From JAJPJX01 sp964568355 (GTDB lineage Bacteria; Acidobacteriota; Terriglobia; Bryobacterales; Bryobacteraceae), in assembly GCA_964568355.1 (NCBI GenBank), contig CAZMRK010000711.1, positions 1-5,574 on the forward strand: 5,574 bases of DNA. Reading direction: 5' to 3'. Every line of letters starts with the position of its first letter. The stretch's first letter is position 1. The position numbers were made by a program, and so were the translations under genes. Below, one piece after another: positions 1 through 5,574 of this stretch. The notes under the pieces were generated by a model. That model was not told the DNA's origin. It saw only the letters and a list, made by a program, of their open reading frames with translations, and ran no database searches.

Positions 1-1950
1 TTCGATCAGTGCTGCGTGGATACGCACTTCAGCCATACACTGCTCACGTACTCTTCGGCGCTCTCCTGGGTGAAGGGGCGGCATTCGATCAAGTTCGGCG
101 GCGAACAGAGGACCTTCTTCAACAACTTCTGGCAGCCGGACAATCCCACGGGGTTGTTCAACTTCGGACCGGACTCCACCAACGCGCAGCCGGGCAACGG
201 AGTGGTGACGGAAGGCGACGCCTTTGCCGGCCTGCTGCTGGGCTACGGAGACAATACCAGCGGTCCGCTGAACCTGAAGCCGCCGGTCGCGGACAAGTCC
301 AAGGAGACCGGATTCTACATTCAGGACGACTGGAAGGTGACTTCGAAGCTGACCGTGAACATCGGGCTGCGGTACGAGTGGAGCACGCCGTACACGGAGC
401 GGTATAACCGGTCGACGTTCTCGGACTTCGGCGGCAGCACGGGGGTGGCGGTTCCGGGACTGGGTCAACTGAACGGCGTCACGGTCTTTCCGACATCCGG
501 GAACCGGACCGTGCCGGTTGACCGGAATAACTTCGGTCCCAGGGTGGGCATGGCCTATAGCTGGGATTCGAAGACGGTGATCCGGGCCGGCGGCGGGATT
601 TACTACGGAGCGAATATCGCGACCAACTTCCAGTATCCCGGTCCGCCGTTCTTCAAGAGCGCTCCCATTTACTTCTCCAAGGATTTCTACCAGACGCAGT
701 ACGCCACGCTGGCCAATCCGTTTCCGGCCGGACTGGCGCCTCCCCAGGGAAACAAATACGGAAAACTGGCGCAGTGGGGATTCAGCAACGCCAGCGACCT
801 GGGGTACGAAGCTCCTCGCAACCCGGAGATCTACCAATGGAGCGTGGGGGTGCAGCGGCTGCTGCCGCACGATGTGGTGGTGAGCGTGGATTATTCCGCG
901 AACCGGAGCACGCATCTTTCCTGGGGCAGTTTCGCGGCGGGAACAAGGAACCGGAATTTCGTGCCCACGGACATTCGCCAGAACTACACCACGGCTCAAC
1001 TGAACAGCCTGGTGCCGAATCCCTTCCAATCGTTCTTTACGGGTCCGAACGCGATCTTCAACGAGCCGGATTCGCGCTACAACGATCCGACGATTCCGCT
1101 GATCAACCTGCTGCGGCCGTATCCCCAGTTCGACGGGGCGTTCGACGGATTCCCGCTGTTCGGGGCGAATTCGCGCTACAACTCGCTGCAAATTCGTTTT
1201 CAGAAGAGGAGCGGGAAATACTTCACGATTCAAGGCAGCTATACGCTTTCCCGGTCCACGGACAACAGTTCCTCCGGCGACAACAGTTGGGTGGGATGGT
1301 ACAGCGTTGGCGGACCGCAGGCGCTCGACCGGCTGGCGAACGAGACCACGCTGAGCGCGAGCAATGCGACGCAGCGGGCCACGGCCGCGTTCACGGCGCA
1401 GTTGCCGTTCGGACGCGGATTCTGGATCGGCAGCAACATGAACCGGGTGCTGGACGCGGTGGTGGGCGGATGGTCGGTATCGTCCAACGTGACGCTGCAG
1501 ACCGGACTGCCGGCGGCGGTCCGGATGGCCCGCAACCGGCTGGCGGGGGGATCGCAGCGTCCGAACGTGACCTGCGCGACTCCGGGCACCGGGATCGGCT
1601 ATCACTCGGCAGCCAGCGCCCTGCTGAACGGGGCGTCGAGCGGGTTCAGCGTCTTCAACCCGTCCTGCTTCGAGGATCCGGGAGACCAGCAGCTCGGCAA
1701 TGCGCCGCGCTACTTCGACAACCTGTTCTCGCAGGGGATCAACAATATCGACCTGGCGCTGCGGAAGCAATTCGCCTTCAAGGAGAACATGAAGCTCCAG
1801 GTCCGCATGGAAGCGTTCAATGCGTTCAACCGGACGCGCTTTGACCGCGCCGCCTACGGTTTCGGAAGCGGGAATTTCGGCGAGGTGACCAGCCTGGCCG
1901 ACGGGTTCCATGCGCGGCAGATGCAGGTGGTGGTGCGGTTTGAATTTTAG
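1..1950 (+). CDS. TonB-dependent receptor, Oar-like beta-barrel (C-terminal part, 5' truncated)
   Basis: The frame is open from the first base of the window to a TAG at 1948-1950, giving 649 codons with no start needed inside the window. Family members are usually about 1,000-1,200 residues and begin with a signal peptide, a carboxypeptidase-regulatory-like domain and a plug; those parts must lie off the left edge. Numbering codons from base 1, visible barrel hallmarks are FYIQDDWK (105-112) followed by a strand with RYEW (124-127), RVGMAYSW (about 181-188), GSYTLSRS (412-419), GGWSVS (489-494), RMEAFNAFN (602-610), and a terminal amphipathic strand ending in phenylalanine (VVVRFEF), the outer-membrane insertion signal. 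Two cysteines lie in a probable surface loop (PNVTC and NPSC) and could pair. The protein should sit in the outer membrane and work with TonB-ExbBD. Its ligand is unknown; in Acidobacteriota these receptors are highly expanded, so the neighbouring hydrolase is only a hint of a glycan ligand. Confidence 0.93.
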   Translation, partial: FDQCCVDTHFSHTLLTYSSALSWVKGRHSIKFGGEQRTFFNNFWQPDNPTGLFNFGPDSTNAQPGNGVVTEGDAFAGLLLGYGDNTSGPLNLKPPVADKSKETGFYIQDDWKVTSKLTVNIGLRYEWSTPYTERYNRSTFSDFGGSTGVAVPGLGQLNGVTVFPTSGNRTVPVDRNNFGPRVGMAYSWDSKTVIRAGGGIYYGANIATNFQYPGPPFFKSAPIYFSKDFYQTQYATLANPFPAGLAPPQGNKYGKLAQWGFSNASDLGYEAPRNPEIYQWSVGVQRLLPHDVVVSVDYSANRSTHLSWGSFAAGTRNRNFVPTDIRQNYTTAQLNSLVPNPFQSFFTGPNAIFNEPDSRYNDPTIPLINLLRPYPQFDGAFDGFPLFGANSRYNSLQIRFQKRSGKYFTIQGSYTLSRSTDNSSSGDNSWVGWYSVGGPQALDRLANETTLSASNATQRATAAFTAQLPFGRGFWIGSNMNRVLDAVVGGWSVSSNVTLQTGLPAAVRMARNRLAGGSQRPNVTCATPGTGIGYHSAASALLNGASSGFSVFNPSCFEDPGDQQLGNAPRYFDNLFSQGINNIDLALRKQFAFKENMKLQVRMEAFNAFNRTRFDRAAYGFGSGNFGEVTSLADGFHARQMQVVVRFEF

Positions 1951-1959
1951 TAGGCAGGG

Positions 1960-2023
1960 GCAAACCGGGTACAGGCAGCGAATTTCGCAAATGCGGCGAA
2001 ATTCGTGCCAGTCCCCGGTTTGC
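1960..2023. repeat. REP/BIME-like long interrupted palindrome at the receptor-hydrolase junction
   Basis: The sequence folds on itself over 64 bases. The outer stem is 10 perfect pairs (1960-1969 with 2014-2023, GCAAACCGGG against CCCGGTTTGC). Then comes a 4x4 internal loop in which A1971-T2012 and C1972-G2011 can still pair. A 4-bp stem follows (1974-1977 with 2006-2009), then a bulged G1978, an inner 10-bp stem (1979-1988 with 1996-2005, CGAATTTCGC against GCGAAATTCG) and a 7-base loop (1989-1995, AAATGCG). The two half-sites read outside-in as CCGGGTACAGGCA and CCGGGGACTGGCA, so they are diverged copies of one unit, as in BIMEs. From memory this resembles the CCGGGGAC-type palindromes spread by REP-associated tyrosine transposases; no search was done. 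It begins 9 bases after the receptor stop, has no T-tract, and covers the hydrolase start. An RNA hairpin here could protect the receptor mRNA or limit hydrolase translation (inference). Confidence 0.78.
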
Positions 2024-3991
2024 GGCTGGCTGGCGGTGGGGGTGCTGGCGGCAGGCGTCCTGCACGGCCAGGACTGGACGCACTATGTGCGCATCGCCGG
2101 TCACGGGCTGCGCCTGGACAATGTAGATCGGATCATTCGCAGCGCGACGGAGACGGGCGTCTTCGGCATCGAGGTCGACAACGATATTCCGGGGCGGTAT
2201 GAGAGCTTTCTCGATCCGCGCGAGAAGCTCCAGGCGATTCGGGCGGCCGCCGAAAAGGCCCACGCCGCCGGAAATTATGCCTTCGTTTACATTGCCGGGA
2301 CCGAGTGCATCACGGCGAATGCCGCCGCGGGTCCGCACAGCATGGGCAAGGACCATCCGGACTGGCTGCAGCGCAAGCTCACCGGAGAGCCGGCAATGTT
2401 TGGGGGCGGCACCGCGTTCTGGATCCGCAAAGGCGATGAGGATGTGTGGCTCACGCCGTTCGCGCAGGAGTGGCGCAAGATCTACATGGAGCGCGTGCGG
2501 CAGATCGCGGCTACCGGGATCGACGGCGTGTATGTGGATATTCCGTACTGGATGACGCATTTCAAGGGCTGGGAGGATACCTGGGCCAGTTTCGACGACC
2601 ACACGGTGGCTGCCTTCCGCGCCAAGACCGGCCTGAATGCCAGGACGGATCTGAAGCTGGGCGATTTCCGGGATGCCCCTTTCCGGAAGTGGGCGGATTT
2701 CCGGATCGAAGCCCTGACCGGATTCATGCAGGAAATCAACGCAAACGTGAAGGCGGTCAACCCGAAGTGCAAGACGATCGCGGAGATCTATCCGGGCATT
2801 GAAGAACCGGCGGTGCGCGTTGGTTCCGATGTCTACGATTTGTATCCGGTGGTGGACACGATTGCGCACGAATACAGCAGCGGAGGCCGGGCGGCGAGCC
2901 GGACCCCGCTGGCCTGGTTCCAGGACATGGCCGGCATGTATTCCTTCCGCGCCTTCGCGGGCGCGAAACCGAGCTGGATGCTGAGCTATTCCTGGGAAAA
3001 CGAGAAGCGCATTGTGCCGGGCGAGGCCATGCAGAACCTGGCCATGGCGCAGCTCATGGCCGGAACCAATACGTGGGACGCGCAGGGACATGTGATGTCG
3101 GGATCGAATGACATCGAGACGCGGAAGAAGATTTTCACCTGGATGAAGATGCACGAGAAGCTTTTCTTCGATCCGCGGGAGCCGGTGCGTCCGATCGGAT
3201 TGTATTTTTCTCCGAGGAGCCGCGAGTATTTCGCCAAGGAGTTTATCGACTCGTACCGGGGCATGCTGCTGTGGCTGCTGCAATCGCACCTGGAGTTTCA
3301 GATCGTGACGCCGCGCACGCTGGCGGATTTTCGCGGCGCGCTGCTGATTTTGCCGGATGCCCGCTGTTTGGGAAAGACAGAGATGGATTTCCTGGCCTCC
3401 TATGTGAGATCGGGGAAGAAGCTGGTGGTCACGGGCGAGACCGGCAGGTACGATGACACCGGCGCGGCGCTTGATGCCAACCCGGTGCATGCCCTTCTGG
3501 AGATCCGGCGGCCGGGAGAGAAGAAGGCCGGCAGCCGGTTTCTCTATTATCCGGAGTGTCCCGGGAAGGCCTACTACGCGCAGTTGCGGAAAGAGTTCGA
3601 CCAACGGGCCGCGGCCGGCGTTTGGGCGGGCACGGAGATGGAGAAACTGCGCCAGGCGCTTGCGGCGGAGATCGGCCAGCTCTCCGGGCTGGAGCCGGCT
3701 GTTGCGGTGGAGGCTTCTCCGTTTGTGGCGACGCAGATTGCCAAGGTGGACGGCAAGGTGTCGATTTTCCTGGCGAATTTCAAAGGATTGAAAGCGAAGG
3801 AGGTCGCCAGGCAGATTCCGGAAGAGAAGGTTACGGTTACGTTAGCGGGGACGAGCGCGCGGGTGGTCTCGTTTTTGCCGTTTCTGGGGCAGAAGCAGCA
3901 GGTGCGGGGGACGGTTCGCGGGGGGAAGGTGGTGTTTCCGCTGCCGGCGATTGAGAAGGGCGCGGTGGTTTGGGTCGAGAAGAGTCTTTAG
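1991..3991 (+). CDS. Secreted glycoside-hydrolase-like protein (TIM barrel plus GH42 trimerisation-like domain)
   Basis: The protein has 666 residues from ATG 1991. This start gives a good signal peptide: basic MRRN, hydrophobic core about residues 13-24, and likely cleavage near G26/Q27. The open frame continues upstream to ATG 1910 and TTG 1940 inside the receptor gene, but those starts give a poor N-terminus. No Shine-Dalgarno sequence precedes ATG 1991, which lies in the loop of a palindromic repeat. Residues about 28-400 look like a (beta/alpha)8 barrel, with strand ends rich in acidic and aromatic residues: GIEVDNDIPG (59-68), IDGVYVDIPYW (D183), IAEIYPG (E265), HEY (H293, E294) and SWEN (E336). 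D183, E265 and E336 are candidate catalytic residues; none is assigned. Residues about 445-490 (LLILPDARCL, then GKKLVVTGETG) resemble the GH42 trimerisation domain. The last ~90 residues are beta-rich. It probably acts on a carbohydrate in the periplasm or outside the cell. The exact GH family and substrate are unknown; the receptor gene 40 bp upstream suggests a shared transcript. Confidence 0.87.
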   Translation: MRRNSCQSPVCGWLAVGVLAAGVLHGQDWTHYVRIAGHGLRLDNVDRIIRSATETGVFGIEVDNDIPGRYESFLDPREKLQAIRAAAEKAHAAGNYAFVYIAGTECITANAAAGPHSMGKDHPDWLQRKLTGEPAMFGGGTAFWIRKGDEDVWLTPFAQEWRKIYMERVRQIAATGIDGVYVDIPYWMTHFKGWEDTWASFDDHTVAAFRAKTGLNARTDLKLGDFRDAPFRKWADFRIEALTGFMQEINANVKAVNPKCKTIAEIYPGIEEPAVRVGSDVYDLYPVVDTIAHEYSSGGRAASRTPLAWFQDMAGMYSFRAFAGAKPSWMLSYSWENEKRIVPGEAMQNLAMAQLMAGTNTWDAQGHVMSGSNDIETRKKIFTWMKMHEKLFFDPREPVRPIGLYFSPRSREYFAKEFIDSYRGMLLWLLQSHLEFQIVTPRTLADFRGALLILPDARCLGKTEMDFLASYVRSGKKLVVTGETGRYDDTGAALDANPVHALLEIRRPGEKKAGSRFLYYPECPGKAYYAQLRKEFDQRAAAGVWAGTEMEKLRQALAAEIGQLSGLEPAVAVEASPFVATQIAKVDGKVSIFLANFKGLKAKEVARQIPEEKVTVTLAGTSARVVSFLPFLGQKQQVRGTVRGGKVVFPLPAIEKGAVVWVEKSL

Positions 3992-4842
3992 CGGCGCTCC
4001 CAGACCCATCCGGTGGTCCCCTGCGAGCCTCCGTCTTCCATCTCCAGGGTGATGCCGGTGATCCAGGGCATTTCGGGAGATTGCGGGTGGATGCGAAGAG
4101 TCCGCTTTCCGGGGTCGCCGGCACCTAGCGTACGCCAGTTGCGGGCTTCCTGAATATAGATCAGGGAACCTTGCCGCGGCATCGCCAGCGCCACTTCTTC
4201 GGTCACCGGCGAACGGGCGATGAGGGTAGCGCGCGCCGGGAGCCCGAACCTCCCCGCCTCGCCGCCTTGCCAGACGAGCTTTCCGCGGAGGCCGTCTTTT
4301 CGCAACATTTCGAGTTCTTCCTTCGTGAGGTCCGGGATGGGGGGATTCGGGGGAAGGCCCTGCGGGGGCGGGACCGGGGGATTGCGCAAGGAGTCCGGGG
4401 CGGGCTCATAGGTCAACTCCTGCGGTCCGGGAAACCAGCGGATCCGGAGGATGGTGAGCCCGGTACGCCGGAACCCGAGCTGAGCCGCTTTTGCGTACCA
4501 CGTTTGCGCTTCCGACGGGCTCGGCGAGGCGCCGCGCCCCAGCTCGAAGAGACGCCCAAGGGACCAGGCGGCGACTCCCAGTCCGCGGTCGGCCGCCTGG
4601 CGATACCAGCGCATGGCCTCTGCGTAATCGTGTGGAATCCCCTGCACCTCTTCCATTGTCCTCCCGAGCCAAAACATGGCGGCCGGATCTCCGGTCCCGG
4701 CGGCGGCGCGCAGGGCGGACACGGCGGCTGCCGGGTTGCCTTTGCCGAACCATTGCATCGCGTTTTGGGGCATGGGCGGCCAGTCCTGGAATTGTGCGAG
4801 GAGGAGGAGGGGGAGAAGCAGGAGCGTGCTCATGCATCGCAT
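3988..4842 (-). CDS. Secreted Sel1-repeat protein with proline-rich linker and unassigned C-terminal domain
   Basis: The protein has 284 residues, starting at ATG 4842-4840 and ending with TAA at 3990-3988. A second in-frame ATG (M4, 4833-4831) would also leave an intact signal peptide. No clear ribosome-binding site precedes either start. Residues 5-16 are a near-pure leucine hydrophobic core (STLLLLPLLLLA), with cleavage likely just after, so the protein should be exported. Two Sel1-type (TPR-like) repeats are visible at about 54-87 (AAMFWLGR ... YRQAADRG) and 90-123 (AAWSLGRL ... YAKAAQLG), preceded by a partial unit at 28-51. Sel1 repeats form alpha-solenoid scaffolds for protein contacts. 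A proline-rich linker (about 146-171) joins them to a C-terminal region of ~110 residues that I do not recognise; it is rich in short beta-like stretches and ends GWVWERR. The gene is convergent with the hydrolase gene, overlapping its stop codon by 4 bp. It lies downstream of the permease on the same strand, but with a repeat-bearing gap. No specific function can be given. Confidence 0.86.
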   Translation of the reverse strand: MRCMSTLLLLPLLLLAQFQDWPPMPQNAMQWFGKGNPAAAVSALRAAAGTGDPAAMFWLGRTMEEVQGIPHDYAEAMRWYRQAADRGLGVAAWSLGRLFELGRGASPSPSEAQTWYAKAAQLGFRRTGLTILRIRWFPGPQELTYEPAPDSLRNPPVPPPQGLPPNPPIPDLTKEELEMLRKDGLRGKLVWQGGEAGRFGLPARATLIARSPVTEEVALAMPRQGSLIYIQEARNWRTLGAGDPGKRTLRIHPQSPEMPWITGITLEMEDGGSQGTTGWVWERR

Positions 4843-4867
4843 GTGGGCATTTTGGCATAGGTTGGGG

Positions 4868-4912
4868 GCGTCGACGAGAGCGTCGACGCGGCACGATGAA
4901 TCGTGCGCTACA
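4868..4912. repeat. Tandem perfect hairpins in the permease/Sel1-gene gap
   Basis: This occupies most of the 78-bp intergenic region 4843-4920. The first hairpin has perfect 9-bp arms, GCGTCGACG (4868-4876) and CGTCGACGC (4881-4889), around an AGAG loop; each arm also contains the self-palindrome CGTCGACG. One base later comes a second hairpin, GCACGA (4891-4896) with TCGTGC (4901-4906), closing on TGAA, followed by GCTACA (4907-4912). On the minus strand, the direction of transcription of both flanking genes, it reads TGTAGC, then the GCACGA stem, then the GTCGAC stem. No T-tract follows, so it is not a typical intrinsic terminator. The arrangement looks like a dispersed intergenic palindromic repeat of the kind common in Acidobacteriota genomes (recollection, not searched). 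Confidence 0.6.
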
Positions 4913-4920
4913 GAGGAGAG

Positions 4921-5574
4921 TTACTCGTAGCGGAGGGCTACCATCGGGTCTACTTTTGTGGCACGGCGGGCGGGGAGGTAGGCGGCCAGGGCGGAGACGG
5001 CGGTCAGCAGGAGGATCGGGGCTCCGATGCCGAGGGGGTCGGTGGGGCTGACACCAAACAGGTAGCTGCGGATCCATCGCGTGGAGACCAGGGCGAGCGG
5101 AAGGCCGATAGCGAGCCCGAAGGCGACCAGAATCACCGACTGGCGCAGGACCATCCACAGGACGTCAGCGCGCCGGGCGCCCAGGGCCATGCGGATGCCG
5201 ATCTCATTGGTGCGGCGCGCTACCGCATAGGCCAGTGTGCCGTAAAGCCCGATTGCCGCCAGAACCAGCGCGAGCAGGCCGAAGAAACCGCAGAACTTGC
5301 TCATCAACGCTTCCGGGGAGAGTGCATCGGAGACCTGCGCCTCCAGCGTGGTGACGCTCAGGACGGTCAGGCGGCTGTCCACGGAACGGATCGCCTGGCG
5401 CACCTGCGCGGCTGCGGCGCCGGGGTCGCGCGAGGTCCGGATCAGCATCTCACCGAGATAGGGCTCGCGGCTGCCCCCTTGCCCGCCGGCGAAAAAGGCC
5501 ATGGGCTTCGGCTTGTCGCGGAGCGTGTAATATTTCGAATCTGCGGCTACTCCGACGATCTCGATTCCGGACGG
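4921..5574 (-). CDS. MacB/FtsX-like ABC transporter permease, ADOP type (C-terminal part, 5' truncated)
   Basis: The minus-strand frame is open from the right edge (5574) to TAA at 4923-4921, giving 217 codons. An internal ATG at 5502-5500 is not the start: the codons upstream of it encode conserved family sequence (GIEIVGVAADSKYYTLRDKP), so the gene continues off the window. Numbering from the right edge, residues 1 to about 90 are the end of the large periplasmic MacB-type domain, including the conserved VGVAADSKY strand and the region leading to the membrane. Three membrane segments follow at about 95-117, 146-165 and 182-202. The family hallmarks EIGIRMALGA (about 124-133) and the terminal ARRATKVDPMVALRYE (202-217) are intact, marking a complete FtsX-like C-terminus. 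In Acidobacteriota such permeases usually occur as duplicated ~800-residue proteins without an adjacent ATPase gene (ADOP); whether this one is duplicated cannot be seen. It would sit in the inner membrane. The substrate is unknown. Confidence 0.95.
   Translation of the reverse strand, partial: PSGIEIVGVAADSKYYTLRDKPKPMAFFAGGQGGSREPYLGEMLIRTSRDPGAAAAQVRQAIRSVDSRLTVLSVTTLEAQVSDALSPEALMSKFCGFFGLLALVLAAIGLYGTLAYAVARRTNEIGIRMALGARRADVLWMVLRQSVILVAFGLAIGLPLALVSTRWIRSYLFGVSPTDPLGIGAPILLLTAVSALAAYLPARRATKVDPMVALRYE

Noticed and set aside
1960..2023. The palindrome as an intrinsic (Rho-independent) terminator of the receptor gene.
   Set aside because: There is no T-tract on the 3' side of either strand, and the structure extends into the coding region of the next gene. 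The two-half-site organisation fits a REP-like repeat better.
1826..3604. A 592-codon open frame on the minus strand opposite the hydrolase and the end of the receptor.
   Set aside because: The opposite strand encodes a protein with a signal peptide and recognisable domain motifs. The antisense product is arginine/histidine-rich, with no motif I recognise, and spans two unrelated genes. Long antisense frames are expected in high-GC coding DNA.
4171..4860. A 229-codon + strand open frame across the Sel1-protein gene.
   Set aside because: Its translation is low-complexity (G, R, P, E rich) and lacks any motif, whereas the minus strand shows a signal peptide and Sel1 repeats. It is a shadow frame.
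4843..4867. A possible -10-like element (TATGCC) just upstream of the Sel1-protein start on the minus strand.
   Set aside because: It is too close to the start codon, matches the consensus weakly and has no convincing -35, so I do not annotate a promoter.
4832..4930. A 32-residue + strand small ORF with an AGGAG-like sequence 7 bases before its ATG.
   Set aside because: The purine-rich stretch is the complement of leucine codons in the Sel1 protein's signal peptide, and the ORF runs through the double-hairpin repeat. The ribosome-binding-site resemblance is best explained as a by-product.
4406..5158. A 250-codon minus-strand frame overlapping the permease end and the Sel1 gene.
   Set aside because: It is out of frame with both real genes, crosses the intergenic repeat, and is composed mainly of R and P with no motif.
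4921..5502. Treating ATG 5502-5500 as the start of a short 193-residue permease.
   Set aside because: Codons upstream of it to the window edge are in frame and encode conserved MacB-type sequence, so the gene is a longer permease cut by the window.

Overview
The window is high-GC bacterial DNA. It most resembles an Acidobacteriota genome, probably of the Bryobacterales/Solibacter type. That inference rests on three things seen together: an Oar-type TonB-dependent beta-barrel receptor of the kind hugely expanded in that group, the C-terminus of a MacB/FtsX-like permease of the acidobacterial duplicated orphan permease (ADOP) type, and palindromic intergenic repeats of a style I associate with such genomes. 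No ribosomal RNA or other taxonomic marker is present, so the assignment is not proven.

Layout. Positions 1-1950 (+) hold the C-terminal 649 codons of a TonB-dependent outer-membrane receptor whose N-terminus lies off the left edge. Only 40 bp separate it from a second + strand gene (1991-3991), a secreted 666-residue glycoside-hydrolase-like protein. It has a signal peptide, a TIM-barrel-like region, a domain resembling the trimerisation domain of GH42 beta-galactosidases, and a C-terminal beta-rich region. The two genes look co-transcribed, which suggests an outer-membrane uptake/recognition protein paired with a glycan-acting exported enzyme; the substrate cannot be read from sequence. The junction is occupied by a 64-bp interrupted palindrome (1960-2023) that looks like a REP/BIME-type element. 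The only good ATG for the hydrolase sits in its terminal loop, and the first codons of the hydrolase are made of repeat sequence.

The right part is on the minus strand. A secreted Sel1-repeat protein with an unassigned C-terminal domain (3988-4842) converges on the hydrolase gene and overlaps it by 4 bp. Upstream of it, separated by 78 bp containing two back-to-back perfect hairpins, is the C-terminal part of the permease (4921-5574), which runs off the right edge. The minus-strand genes are co-directional but share no obvious function with each other or with the receptor/hydrolase pair.

All gaps between genes are short (40 and 78 bp), and each contains a palindromic repeat. I found no tRNA, rRNA, CRISPR array, insertion-sequence gene or convincing intrinsic terminator. 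I do not see a new multi-gene system here. The most interesting item is the palindromic repeat that appears to supply the start codon and N-region of an exported enzyme.
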